In this document: piece after piece, positions 41,959 through 50,830 of the stretch
How positions within the stretch are numbered: position 1 is the first letter of the stretch
Layout of the letters: the number at the start of each line of letters is the position of its first letter
Assembly: GCA_937915925.1 (NCBI GenBank)
Contig: CALGGM010000178.1
Coordinates: 1-64,000 of the forward strand
Reading direction: 5' to 3'
DNA from: an uncultured Clostridia bacterium
GTDB lineage: Bacteria; Bacillota; Clostridia; Christensenellales; CAG-138
DNA: 64,000 bases
Notes under the pieces: generated by a model
The model's database searches: none
Told to the model about the DNA's origin: nothing
Seen by the model: only the letters and a program-made list of their open reading frames with translations
Program-made: the position numbers and the translations under genes

Positions 41959-44643
41959 TTACGGTTCCGTCAGCAGTCGATTATAGACCTGCAGCAGCTC
42001 GTCGTACGCTTTGTGGTACGAATCCGAATCGGAAGCCTTGCGCATCCGCTCGATCAGATCGTTCAAAAGCGCGACGTCCTCTGGTGAAATATTCTCGTTT
42101 TCCGCGATCAGCTTTTCGACCGATTCGATCAAAAGATCGCCCTTTTGCTTGAGCGCCTCGAACGACGAGTCGATCGTGCAGACCGGGAATTCCATGATGA
42201 ACTGCGAAATGCTGCGGTCCGTCCGCACCCATGTATCTCCGAACAGCTTATTGAGAACGCTGTCCTCGAGATCGTAGAACGGATTGCCGGGACGAAGCAG
42301 GATATACGTGTGCTGCTCGATGTCGTCCGGATTGCAGAACTTCCCGGCGACCGCGCCGGACTGCCTGCAGATCGAGAGCGTCGCATGCATATCGCAGGGC
42401 TCCGTCGGCACGTTCGAATAGCTGAACCAATCGGTCACCGTCTTGTACTTGCTGAACGCGCTGTCGGAGTTCCGATAGTGGATGCATGCGTCCGTCGCAA
42501 GCTTGCCGGAGATCGGGCAAACCGTGCGCTGCACAAGACCGAGGGTCGATTCGGTCTCGTCGATGATCGGCTTGCTCTCCGCTCCCTCCATGAGACGCGT
42601 CATGAACTTATTCCAGAGCACAGCCGCGTAATCGCCGCCGGACGAGCCGGTTTCCAGCTTGTTGACGGGCATGTCGTGACCGATCCATACGACCGCCGTG
42701 TACTTGCAGGTCATGCCCGCAAAGAAGACGCTCGCATAGTCCGAGTTCGTTCCGGTCTTTCCCGCGACCTCATAGCCCGGGATCTTTGCCTTGACGCCGG
42801 TTCCGGATTCCACCGCATCCTTCATCAGATCGACCAGCATGTACGCGGTCGACGCGTCGGAATACACCTTCGTCTGTGAACCTCTGATGACGTCCGCGTT
42901 CAGGATCACGTTCCCTTCGTTGTCTGTGACCTTCGTAAACGAGAGCGGTTCGTTGTAATAGCCGTTGTTTGCGATGGCGGCGTATGCGGCGCACATCTGC
43001 AGCGGCGTGATGCCGCTCGTGCCGAGCGCAAGACCGGGACCGTCCTTGTTGAGCTGCGATTCCGGAATGCCGAGCCGCGACAGATAATCGACGGATTGAT
43101 CGACGCCGACGTACTTCGAGAACAGCATCCTCGCCGCAACGACGTTCAGCGATTGGATCAGACCGTAACGAAGCGTGACCGGTCCGTAATGCTTCTTACT
43201 GAGACCGCCCTCCGGATAACCCTTGTCGCCGCCCCAGCCCTCGATCGCGCCTTCGGTATTGACGACCACCGTGGCAGGAGACGCGCCGTTATCGAGCGCG
43301 GGACCGTAAATGCTCAACGGCTTGATGGACGAGCCGACCTCGACATAGCTCTGCGTCGCGCGGTTCAGCCCCTTACGGATGATCGGCTCGGTTCTTCCGC
43401 CGATGATCGCGCGGATCTGTCCCGTCGACTGATCCATCACGACGGCGGCAGCCTGCGGCTCGATCGTTTCGATCGTGATGCTGTCCGAGATGGTTTCCGT
43501 AATGACGTTCTGGCTCATGTCCGCAAGCTTCGGATAGCCGTCCCAGTTCTCGATCTCATACTGTACGGTTTCCTGTACGTACGGATCGAGCGTCGTATAG
43601 ATGCGATAGCCACCGGTTCTCAGCCTGTTTTCATAGATCTGGCGGTTTTGCGCGTTGTTTACGACATGGTCCTGCGCCATCCAGTGCGTGATCACATCGT
43701 CGATGCAATACTCCACAAAGTACGCATAGTCATACATGCGCGAGTTTTCGGACACGGGATTGATGTAAACCTCCTCGCTCAACGCGGAAAGGTACTGCTC
43801 GCGCGTGATCTTATCGTTTTCGTACATGCGCGCAAGGACCGTGTTCGTACGTGCGACGGTGTAGGTCTCGTATGCGTCCGGGTCGCGTCCGTAGGTCTCC
43901 CAATAATAATTCAGACGCGGATTGTAACGGTACGGATTCTGTGTAAGCCCGGCAATCAGAGCGCATTCGCGAACGGTGAGCTCGTTCAGATCCTTGCCGA
44001 AATAATCCTTCGCAGCGGTTTTCACGCCGTAATTGGAGCCGCCGAGATAGATATCGTTGAGGTAGGCTTCAAGAATATCGTCCTTCTCCATCACCTTCTC
44101 GCACTGCAGCGCAAGGAACGCCTCCTGCACCTTGCGCTTATAGGTGCGCTCGGAGCCGAGGACCTTGTTTTTGATCAGCTGCTGCGTGATCGTGCTGCCG
44201 CCGGAGGAATTGCTGTTGCCGAGGATCTCGAGCGCAGCGGAAAACAGACGCTTGAAATCGACGCCGCTGTGCTTGTAAAAACGGACGTCCTCGACGGAGA
44301 TGAACGCGTTGCGTAGCATCTCCGGGATCTCGTCAAGCTCGACCCAATCGCGGTATTCAATCGCGGAGATCGACATCAGCTCGTTTCCGTTGACGTCATA
44401 AAGGTACGAGGTGCGATCGCTTTTGGTCAGCTGGGCAATATCAAAAACGGGCGTTGTATCGACATAGGCTTTCAACACGCCGTACACAAGCCCGACGCCC
44501 GCCATGCCGACGATCAGTACCGCGACGAGGATCAGCTTCAGCGACAAAAACAATACGTCCAGCGCAAAGGGTTTTTGGTCCTTGCTCCGGGTAAACAGGG
44601 ATTCCCTGCCGATATGTACTTGCTCTTTTGCGATTTTTTCCAT
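41959..44643 (-). CDS. Class A penicillin-binding protein (PBP1a family)
   Basis: An 894-residue bifunctional peptidoglycan synthase. Cytoplasmic tail, membrane anchor (about 29-56), GT51 transglycosylase (EDVRFYKHSGVDFKRLF, GGSTITQQLIKN) and transpeptidase with SxxK at Ser438-Lys441 (VGSSIKPLS) and KTG in VAGKTGTNSDYASV. A C-terminal extension of about 170 residues with several Cys (RTVCPISGKLATDAC, EPCDMHATLSIC) and a final helical region is unassigned. There is no ribosome binding site; an extended -10 box ends six bases before ATG, so the mRNA may be leaderless. Confidence 0.95.
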   Translation of the reverse strand: MEKIAKEQVHIGRESLFTRSKDQKPFALDVLFLSLKLILVAVLIVGMAGVGLVYGVLKAYVDTTPVFDIAQLTKSDRTSYLYDVNGNELMSISAIEYRDWVELDEIPEMLRNAFISVEDVRFYKHSGVDFKRLFSAALEILGNSNSSGGSTITQQLIKNKVLGSERTYKRKVQEAFLALQCEKVMEKDDILEAYLNDIYLGGSNYGVKTAAKDYFGKDLNELTVRECALIAGLTQNPYRYNPRLNYYWETYGRDPDAYETYTVARTNTVLARMYENDKITREQYLSALSEEVYINPVSENSRMYDYAYFVEYCIDDVITHWMAQDHVVNNAQNRQIYENRLRTGGYRIYTTLDPYVQETVQYEIENWDGYPKLADMSQNVITETISDSITIETIEPQAAAVVMDQSTGQIRAIIGGRTEPIIRKGLNRATQSYVEVGSSIKPLSIYGPALDNGASPATVVVNTEGAIEGWGGDKGYPEGGLSKKHYGPVTLRYGLIQSLNVVAARMLFSKYVGVDQSVDYLSRLGIPESQLNKDGPGLALGTSGITPLQMCAAYAAIANNGYYNEPLSFTKVTDNEGNVILNADVIRGSQTKVYSDASTAYMLVDLMKDAVESGTGVKAKIPGYEVAGKTGTNSDYASVFFAGMTCKYTAVVWIGHDMPVNKLETGSSGGDYAAVLWNKFMTRLMEGAESKPIIDETESTLGLVQRTVCPISGKLATDACIHYRNSDSAFSKYKTVTDWFSYSNVPTEPCDMHATLSICRQSGAVAGKFCNPDDIEQHTYILLRPGNPFYDLEDSVLNKLFGDTWVRTDRSISQFIMEFPVCTIDSSFEALKQKGDLLIESVEKLIAENENISPEDVALLNDLIERMRKASDSDSYHKAYDELLQVYNRLLTEP

Positions 44644-44649
44644 AATGCA

Positions 44650-44655
44650 AGTATA
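44650..44655 (-). promoter_or_regulatory. Extended -10 box of the PBP gene
   Basis: Minus strand TGATATACT: extended TGn motif plus TATACT (44655-44650), with six bases to ATG. The -35 region is weak. The spacing implies transcription starting at the start codon. Confidence 0.6.
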
Positions 44656-44727
44656 TCATATTTTTGATATTCGTGAAGATACTTTTTTCATTGTTTATAA
44701 AAATAACACTTTCCCGTGAAAAAAGTC

Positions 44728-44756
44728 TTGCCTTTTTTCGGGGAATGCCGTATAAT
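44728..44756 (+). promoter_or_regulatory. tRNA-Ala promoter
   Basis: TTGCCT (44728-44733), 17-bp spacer, TATAAT (44751-44756), 11 bases before the tRNA. Confidence 0.8.
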
Positions 44757-44767
44757 ACACCTTGCTT

Positions 44768-44844
44768 GGGGCTTTAGCGAAGTTGGCTATCGCGCTACAC
44801 TGGCAGTGTAGAGATCAGGGGTTCGAATCCCCTAAGCTCCACCA
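44768..44844 (+). tRNA. tRNA-Ala, anticodon GGC
   Basis: A 77-nt cloverleaf. Acceptor GGGGCTT (44768-44774) pairs with AAGCTCC (44834-44840) with one G-T pair; encoded CCA at 44842-44844. D-stem GCGA/TCGC. Anticodon stem CTACA/TGTAG with loop CTGGCAG gives anticodon GGC. T-arm AGGGGTTCGAATCCCCT. Own promoter and terminator. Confidence 0.95.
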
Positions 44845-44850
44845 AGAAAA

Positions 44851-44876
44851 ACCTCGTCGGAAGATGAGGTTTTTTT
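44851..44876 (+). terminator. Terminator of tRNA-Ala
   Basis: ACCTCGTC/GATGAGGT stem (one G-T pair), GGAA tetraloop and seven T residues. Confidence 0.85.
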
Positions 44877-44931
44877 GATAATGCGTTCCGATCGCGGAAT
44901 GCGAAATGTTATTCTCTAAAAGGTTTTCTCT

Positions 44932-45438
44932 TCAATCCGGTTTTTGCACATCGGTATTCGTATAGGTCAAAAAGCGATAGTCCGTCTCCCCCTCCGTCTT
45001 TCGTTCACCGACGTCGGTTAAGATCCAGTTCGGAAGAAGATTCAAATTCGGAAAGAACCGATCCGCTGCTGCTTCGGTAAACGTCATCGTGACGTGCGCC
45101 GTATCGCAGTACGGAAGCAGCAGCCGATAAACTTGCTCGCCGCCGCAAACAAAGACGGAGGCGGGATCGCGATCTGATAGAAGACGCTTGAGCTCGTGAA
45201 GATCATGACAGATCAGAGCGCCGTCGACCGAAAAGGACGGATCCCTTGTTAAAATAATGTTTTCCCGATTTTTCAGAGGCGCGGCGTTCGGGAACGTCAG
45301 AAGCGTCTTCCTTCCGATGATGATCGTATTGTGCTCGGTGAACGCGCGAAAACGGCGCATATCCTCACGGATGCGCACCAAAAGGCGGTTTTCACTTCCG
45401 ATGCCCCATTGCGGGGTGACATTGACGATTGCCTGCAT
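44932..45438 (-). CDS. folA: Dihydrofolate reductase
   Basis: A 168-residue NADPH-dependent reductase that regenerates tetrahydrofolate. N-terminal AIVNVTPQWGIGSENRLL (substrate and Met20-loop region), NTIIIGRKTLLTFPN cofactor motif and VFVCGGEQVYRLLLPYC. It lies three bases downstream of thyA, whose reaction consumes the folate cofactor, so the pair forms a dTMP-synthesis operon. Confidence 0.95.
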   Translation of the reverse strand: MQAIVNVTPQWGIGSENRLLVRIREDMRRFRAFTEHNTIIIGRKTLLTFPNAAPLKNRENIILTRDPSFSVDGALICHDLHELKRLLSDRDPASVFVCGGEQVYRLLLPYCDTAHVTMTFTEAAADRFFPNLNLLPNWILTDVGERKTEGETDYRFLTYTNTDVQKPD

Positions 45439-45441
45439 GGC

Positions 45442-46272
45442 TCAGATCGCAACGGGGATCGTACCCTCGAACGGATGATATTGATACCCTTCCATCTTGA
45501 AGGACGACGGCTTGAATTCGTAAAAGTCCTTTACCGTCGGATCGACGGTGAACTTCGGCGCGTCAAGAGGCGGCAGCTCCAGCATCTTCCTTACCATCTC
45601 CACATGCCGATCGTAAATATGGCAGTCCGCGATGACGTGCACGAGCTCGCCGGGCTCTAGTCCGGACACCTGCGCAAACATATGAACGAGCGCGGCATAC
45701 TGCACCACGTTCCAGTTGTTTGCGGTCAGCATGTCCTGCGACCTTTGATTCAGGATCGCGTTCAGACGGTTGCCGGACACGTTGAACGTCATGCTGTACG
45801 CGCACGGGTACAGATGCATTTCGTGCAGGTCCTCGAAGTCGTACATGCTTGTGAGGATGCGTCTGCTTGCAGGATCGTGTTTCAGCTGATATAAAACGCG
45901 GTCCACCTGGTCGAATTCACCCTCGGGATAGATGCTCTTTTTTGCAAGCTGAAAGCCGTACGCCTTGCCGATCGAACCGGTTTCATCCGCCCAGCTGTCC
46001 CAGATATGGCTGTTCAGATCGTTGACGTTATTGGACTTCTTCTGCCAGATCCATAAAAGCTCGCCGATGGCGGACTTCCAGTACGTTCTGCGAAGCGTCA
46101 TGATCGGGAATTCCTTTTGAAGATCGTAGCGATTGACAACGCCGAACAGCTTGACCGTATGCGCGGGCGTGCCGTCCTCCCATTTCGGGCGTACTGCCTG
46201 ATCGGTATCCCAAACGCCTTCGTTCAGGATCCGTTTGCAGGTTTCTATATAGACTTGATCCGCGTAGCTCAT
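45442..46272 (-). CDS. thyA: Thymidylate synthase ThyA
   Basis: A 276-residue enzyme that methylates dUMP with methylene-tetrahydrofolate. Catalytic Cys in HLYPCAYSMTFN, followed by LNQRSQDMLTANNWNVVQYA and the ADCHIYDRHVE segment. ATG 46272 was chosen because CGGAGG lies upstream and residues MSYADQVYIETCKRIL match the family start; the extra in-frame 19 codons overlap the -10 box. First gene of the thyA-folA operon. Confidence 0.97.
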   Translation of the reverse strand: MSYADQVYIETCKRILNEGVWDTDQAVRPKWEDGTPAHTVKLFGVVNRYDLQKEFPIMTLRRTYWKSAIGELLWIWQKKSNNVNDLNSHIWDSWADETGSIGKAYGFQLAKKSIYPEGEFDQVDRVLYQLKHDPASRRILTSMYDFEDLHEMHLYPCAYSMTFNVSGNRLNAILNQRSQDMLTANNWNVVQYAALVHMFAQVSGLEPGELVHVIADCHIYDRHVEMVRKMLELPPLDAPKFTVDPTVKDFYEFKPSSFKMEGYQYHPFEGTIPVAI

Positions 46273-46299
46273 AGAAAAAACCTCCGATGTGTTATTGCT

Positions 46300-46329
46300 A
46301 TTATATAACACACTCGGGGGTGAATTCAA
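46300..46329 (-). promoter_or_regulatory. thyA promoter
   Basis: Minus strand: TTGAAT (46329-46324), 18-bp spacer, TATAAT (46305-46300), 27 bases before ATG. Confidence 0.7.
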
Positions 46330-46335
46330 GTCAAA

Positions 46336-46800
46336 TCAAGTCTTTGTGAGAAATACATGCTGACATTTGGAGCACGTCACGCGGATCTTCCCTTTGTGCC
46401 GCGGCGCGCGCATGCGCTGCCTGCATTGCGGACAGCGGAAGTATTTATAGGTTTTGCGGTCCTTCCACTGCTGCTTCTTCGCGTCGAACCAGCGTTTGAT
46501 CCGCTGTTTGCGATACAAAAAACGTGTGTTTTCCGCCTGCCGCTTCGCAACGTTTCGCGAGAACACGCGGAAGATCCAAAGCACCATCAGCGCAATGCCG
46601 ATCCCGTATGTGACATAGTACAGGATGCGGAAGACAGTCGAAGCGCCGACGGCTTCGTGCCGCAGGAATACGAGGGAAAGAAACGTAAACACGATCGCGA
46701 CGATCAGGCAGACAAGGCTGCTGCGATTCAAAAACTGCGCGAGCGCGTCGACGCCGTTCCGACCCTGCATAAACCGATAAAGACGATTACGAAAGTTCAT
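46336..46800 (-). CDS. Membrane protein with C-terminal zinc ribbon
   Basis: A 154-residue protein with two membrane helices (about 28-48 and 60-82), a strongly basic helix (KRQAENTRFLYRKQRIKRWF) and a C-terminal zinc ribbon CPQC (about 122-125) and CSKC (about 144-147). It overlaps the end of the DnaJ gene by 14 bp, so the two are co-expressed. Function unknown; it could present the basic and zinc-binding domain to RNA or protein at the membrane. Confidence 0.75.
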   Translation of the reverse strand: MNFRNRLYRFMQGRNGVDALAQFLNRSSLVCLIVAIVFTFLSLVFLRHEAVGASTVFRILYYVTYGIGIALMVLWIFRVFSRNVAKRQAENTRFLYRKQRIKRWFDAKKQQWKDRKTYKYFRCPQCRQRMRAPRHKGKIRVTCSKCQHVFLTKT

Positions 46801-47368
46801 ATAGTTCTCCTGTTCCGAACGGTTCGTTCACTTCGTTCGTTTGATCATAATCACTGTTGTAGTACTCTCCGAAGATCGGATAGTAGCATGAATAATAGAA
46901 GCCTCTTGCGACGCATCTTGCGAACAGCAAAAAGACGAGGAAGGTCAAAAACAGGGACAGCAGACGGAACGGTCTGGACTGCACCGTGCTCCTGCGCGTC
47001 GTACGCTGCTCCTCGAAGATCGAGCCCCAACCGAACGGCGGCTCGTTCCCGTCGGACGAATTGCCCGTATAGGACCCGCCGTAATACCCTTGTCCGGTGC
47101 GGTAATAGGTCTGCCACGGATCGGAGCCTCTTGCGCTTTGCTGATAGTAGGTCTGCGAGCTTTGCGCCGTGCGGTATGCCGCGCGCTTCTCCGCGGTCTT
47201 GATCTGGTCGTAGGCGACGTTGACGTCGTTCATCTTCGACGCGGCGACCGGATCGTTCGGGTTCAGATCGGGATGGTACTTTTTGGCAAGACGCCGGTAC
47301 GCCGCACGGATCTCTTCGTCGGTCGCCGTTTCGGATACGCCCAAGACGGTGTACGGATTCTTTGCCAT
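46787..47368 (-). CDS. Membrane-anchored J-domain protein
   Basis: A 193-residue protein. The N-terminal J domain (1-65) has the HPD motif in YHPDLNPNDP, so it should stimulate a DnaK. A Ser/Tyr/Gly-rich linker and one membrane helix (LLSLFLTFLVFLLFARCVA, about 135-155) follow. It is not a classical DnaJ: no zinc fingers or substrate domains. ATG 47368 follows AAGGGGATC; the in-frame ATG at 47401 has no ribosome binding site. Confidence 0.8.
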   Translation of the reverse strand: MAKNPYTVLGVSETATDEEIRAAYRRLAKKYHPDLNPNDPVAASKMNDVNVAYDQIKTAEKRAAYRTAQSSQTYYQQSARGSDPWQTYYRTGQGYYGGSYTGNSSDGNEPPFGWGSIFEEQRTTRRSTVQSRPFRLLSLFLTFLVFLLFARCVARGFYYSCYYPIFGEYYNSDYDQTNEVNEPFGTGELYELS

Positions 47369-47509
47369 TTTTGTCCGATCCCCTTTCTTTGATTCATCCA
47401 TATGTTAACCAAATTTGCCGGATTCGTCAATGCAGTTCACAAGATTGTTGCATTTTATGCACCGTTTCGATGAAATTTCAAGGAATTGGATTTCAGTTTT
47501 TCTTCAGAA

Positions 47510-47538
47510 TTGACATGCTGTGGTTTGCATGATAATAT
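47510..47538 (+). promoter_or_regulatory. Promoter of the DegV-membrane protein operon
   Basis: Perfect TTGACA (47510-47515), 17-bp spacer, TAATAT (47533-47538) with an extended TGA just before it. Confidence 0.75.
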
Positions 47539-47558
47539 ATACAAAGGAGGGTAATGCT

Positions 47559-48419
47559 ATGAATCCTGTGAAACTGATCGCGGACAGCTCCTGCGACATC
47601 GGTCCGGAGCTTGCGAAACGCTACAATGTGGATTTCGTCCACATCCATGTTCGCCTGAACGGCAACGAATACCTCGACGGCGTGAACATCACGCATACCG
47701 AGATCTACGAGAATTACGAAAAGAATCATACATTGCCCAGCACCTGCGCAATGAATATCGACGAGTACGCCACGATCTTCAAGCCCTACATCGACAAGGG
47801 CTACGACATCGTGCATGTTTCGCTCGGCAGCGGGCTGTCCTCCACGTGCAGCAACGCGCGCCTTGCCGGCGAGATGTTCGGACCGGACCGCGTATTCGTG
47901 ATCGATTCGAAGAGCCTTTCGACCGGCAGCGGTCATATCGTTTGCGAATGCGGCGAACGCATATTAAAGGGTATGAGCGCCGAGCAGGTTTTCGAAGAGG
48001 TCACCCCCATCACCGACCGCGTCAGCGCGTCCTTCATCCTCGACGATCTCAAGTATCTCCATGCGGGCGGCAGATGCACGGGGCTTGCGCAGTTTGGCGC
48101 ATCGCTCATGAACATCAAGCCGTGCATCATGGTGCGCAACGAGCTGTTCGGCTCCATGACCGTCGGCAAAAAATACATGGGTTCGTACAAGCGCAGCGCT
48201 CTAAAGTATGTCGAGAACATGATCAAGGACCGCACCGACATCGAACTCGACCGCTGCTTTATCACGCATTCGGGCTCCGATCCGGAGGTCCTTGAAGCGA
48301 TGCGCGATCTTGCGATGCAGCTGCAGCCGTTCCGTGAGATCTTTATCACGCAGGCAAGCGCCACGATCTGCTCCCACTGCGGTCCGAACACGACCGGCAT
48401 TCTCTTTATCACAAAATGA
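47559..48419 (+). CDS. DegV-family fatty-acid-binding protein (FakB-like)
   Basis: A 286-residue DegV protein. LIADSSCDIG at the N terminus, LPSTCAMN, HVSLGSGLSSTCSNARLA (fatty-acid carboxylate site) and a central DDLKYLHAGGRC segment are family hallmarks. DegV proteins hold a fatty acid for phosphorylation by FakA, encoded here at 23367. ATG 47559 follows AAAGGAGGG by eight bases. Stop overlaps the next gene (ATGA). Confidence 0.92.
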   Translation: MNPVKLIADSSCDIGPELAKRYNVDFVHIHVRLNGNEYLDGVNITHTEIYENYEKNHTLPSTCAMNIDEYATIFKPYIDKGYDIVHVSLGSGLSSTCSNARLAGEMFGPDRVFVIDSKSLSTGSGHIVCECGERILKGMSAEQVFEEVTPITDRVSASFILDDLKYLHAGGRCTGLAQFGASLMNIKPCIMVRNELFGSMTVGKKYMGSYKRSALKYVENMIKDRTDIELDRCFITHSGSDPEVLEAMRDLAMQLQPFREIFITQASATICSHCGPNTTGILFITK

Positions 48420-50785
48420 TGACGGCAATTCTGTTTGTTCTGTTGTTTGCGATCTCGGGGATCGGCGTCTCCGAGGTCGTTTTTGCAAAGCATAAGCTTT
48501 CCGTGCGGATCTGGCTCGGGCTTGCGCTCGGGCTTTTGATGCTGACGTGGCTCCCCTCCCTGTTCGCGTTCTTCATCGGCTTTACGCTGCTTTCGCAGAT
48601 CCTTTCGGCAGTCGTCGCTTTTCTGCTGCTCGCAGGGTCCGTGACCGTTCTGTTTCTGCAAAGGAAACGCGGGGTTGCGCGAAGCTATCGCATCGGACGC
48701 GATTGGACCGTTCTGCTCCTTGCCGTTCCGATCTTTGTTCTGTTCTGCTTCCTTTTGAATACGCATGTTCTGAATCGGCACGAAGATGGCAGCCTTTGGG
48801 TCGGACAGGTCACGTACGGCGATCTTGCCATGCATCTCGGGTTCATCACGAGCATCGCGGAGCAAACGACCTTCCCGCCGCAGTACAGCATCTTCCCCGG
48901 TCACGCGCTGAACTATCCGTTCCTGTGCGAAACGTCCGGTGCGTCTTTGTATCTGCTCGGCGCGTCGGTGCGCGCGGCATACAATCTGAGTGCGGGTTAT
49001 GCGTTCCTTCTGGTCGTATTCGGCGTGTATCGGTTCTTTGAGCAATGGCTGAAGCGCCGCTCCCGCGCCATGCTTGCTACGGTCCTGTTCTTCTTCGGCG
49101 GTGGGTTCGGATTCTTCTATTTCTTTGACCTCGCCAAATCGGGAGGGATCCTGACCGATCTTTTGGGCACGCGCGGACAGACCGTTTCGCAAACGCTTTT
49201 GGACGGCTTCTATCTGACGCCAACCAACATTCCCGCGCTCGGGCTTCGATGGGTGAACCCGATCGTGGACATGCTGATCCCACAGCGCGCGACGCTGTTC
49301 GGATGGGCGTTCCTGTTCCCCTGCCTGTATCTGCTGCACGGCTACGCATTTGAAGGAAAGCGGCACAACGTGATTCCACTTGCGGTGATCGCAGGGCTTC
49401 TTCCGATGATCCATACGCATTCCTTCCTCGCGCTCGGCATCGTCAGCGCCGTGTACTGCATCACGGATCTTATCACGGTGCGGTTTGAAAAGCGCAGGCT
49501 CATAGGGTGGCTTCTGTACGCATGCATCACCGTTGTGATCGCCGCGCCGCAGCTGTTTCTGTTCACGTTCCGGCAGGCGTCCGAATCGAGTCTCGTCCGC
49601 TTCCATCTGAACTGGGGCAACGAAACGGATTCGTACCTTTGGTTCTATATCAAAAACCTCGGGCTGATCTTTCTGCTGACGCCGTTTGCGTTCCTCGTTC
49701 TGCCGAAGCGGGACAAGAAGATCTTTGCCGCAGCGATCGCGATCTGGATCATTGCAGAGCTTGTGGAGTTTCAGCCGAACGATTACGACAACAACAAGCT
49801 GCTGTTCGTTTCGTACGTATTCTGCTGCGGGCTCGTCTCGAAATTTCTACTTGTGCTTGCAAAACGCATCCGGTTTTCGATCGCACGTAAAACAACGGCG
49901 GCGGAGCGCTGCAGAACGCATCTCGTCTGCATCGGCATTTTGCTCTGTGCGTTCACCGGATATTATTTGTTCAAGCTGCTGTTCGACTCGCAAGACGGTT
50001 TTTTGATGCGTCCCGGCACGGCGCTGACGCTCTTCTTTGGCGCAGGGCTGCTGCTTGCGCTCTGCATCGGCGCGTTCATCGAAGGACGCCGCAGTCGAAC
50101 GAATGCGATGATAACCTCCCCCGCCCTTTTGACGGCGCTTTGGATGATCGGTTCGCTCCTGTTCATCTGGCTTCGGCAGTACCGCAATACCGAGTATCGC
50201 TGCGGCGGGCTGTACGTCGGGTTTACGTCGATCCTTTGTATCGGTTCGCTGTTTGCGTTTGTGCTTGTAACGGTATTGAAGCCGCAAAACGCATTCCGTA
50301 TAAAGCGCTTTGCTGGCGGTTCCGCAGCGATCACGGTCGCCGCGTATCTTCTGCTGTTTACGATGACGGCGTCCTCCGCGATGACGATTGCGCGCGAATG
50401 GAAAAGCGAGTATCAGGTCTACACAAAACAGGAAGCGGAGCTGTCCGAGCAAATCAAAGCCAATACCGAGCCGGACGCCGTGATCCTCGCAAACCAGTAT
50501 CATTGGAACCTGGTCACGCCGCTCACCGGTCGAAGCATCGTAACCGGCACCGGAACGTTCCTCTATTATCACGGCATCGACAATTCGGAGCGCAGCGCGG
50601 ATGTCGCCGAGATGTTTGAGGATCCGAAACATTCCGACGCGCTGTTCCGAAAATACGGCGTCGAATACGTGCTGATCAGCAACGCGGAACGCGGCAATTA
50701 CGAGATCGACTACGGCTATTTCGAGCAGAACGGAACCGTCGTCGCACAAAACGATTCCGGGATCCTGTATCGACTCAATTACTAA
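48416..50785 (+). CDS. Large polytopic membrane protein, GT-C-like, unknown
   Basis: A 789-residue integral membrane protein with well over ten hydrophobic segments and a C-terminal soluble part of about 130 residues. The region DLAMHLGFITSIAEQTTFPPQ followed by LNYPFLCETSG resembles the first extracellular loop of GT-C glycosyltransferases and O-antigen-type polymerases, where acidic and aromatic residues bind a lipid-linked sugar; this is an inference from layout. The soluble tail (ANTEPDAVILANQYHWNLVTPL) is typical of such proteins. Translationally coupled to the DegV gene, hinting at a lipid-linked substrate. Confidence 0.6.
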   Translation: MMTAILFVLLFAISGIGVSEVVFAKHKLSVRIWLGLALGLLMLTWLPSLFAFFIGFTLLSQILSAVVAFLLLAGSVTVLFLQRKRGVARSYRIGRDWTVLLLAVPIFVLFCFLLNTHVLNRHEDGSLWVGQVTYGDLAMHLGFITSIAEQTTFPPQYSIFPGHALNYPFLCETSGASLYLLGASVRAAYNLSAGYAFLLVVFGVYRFFEQWLKRRSRAMLATVLFFFGGGFGFFYFFDLAKSGGILTDLLGTRGQTVSQTLLDGFYLTPTNIPALGLRWVNPIVDMLIPQRATLFGWAFLFPCLYLLHGYAFEGKRHNVIPLAVIAGLLPMIHTHSFLALGIVSAVYCITDLITVRFEKRRLIGWLLYACITVVIAAPQLFLFTFRQASESSLVRFHLNWGNETDSYLWFYIKNLGLIFLLTPFAFLVLPKRDKKIFAAAIAIWIIAELVEFQPNDYDNNKLLFVSYVFCCGLVSKFLLVLAKRIRFSIARKTTAAERCRTHLVCIGILLCAFTGYYLFKLLFDSQDGFLMRPGTALTLFFGAGLLLALCIGAFIEGRRSRTNAMITSPALLTALWMIGSLLFIWLRQYRNTEYRCGGLYVGFTSILCIGSLFAFVLVTVLKPQNAFRIKRFAGGSAAITVAAYLLLFTMTASSAMTIAREWKSEYQVYTKQEAELSEQIKANTEPDAVILANQYHWNLVTPLTGRSIVTGTGTFLYYHGIDNSERSADVAEMFEDPKHSDALFRKYGVEYVLISNAERGNYEIDYGYFEQNGTVVAQNDSGILYRLNY

Positions 50786-50790
50786 TACAA

Positions 50791-50815
50791 AAACGGTCGG
50801 AAATGCTCCGACCGT
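50791..50815 (-). terminator. Terminator between convergent genes
   Basis: Perfect 9-bp stem ACGGTCGGA (50793-50801)/TCCGACCGT (50807-50815). The A-run at its left gives a good U-run for the minus-strand gene; on the plus strand only TCTTCTGTTCTT follows, so it is weaker there. Confidence 0.75.
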
Positions 50816-50830
50816 TCTTCTGTTCTTGGA

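Noticed and set aside
44880..44931. Imperfect hairpin around TTCCGATCGCGGAA downstream of folA
   Set aside because: Short stem and no U-run on the minus strand; not supported as a terminator.
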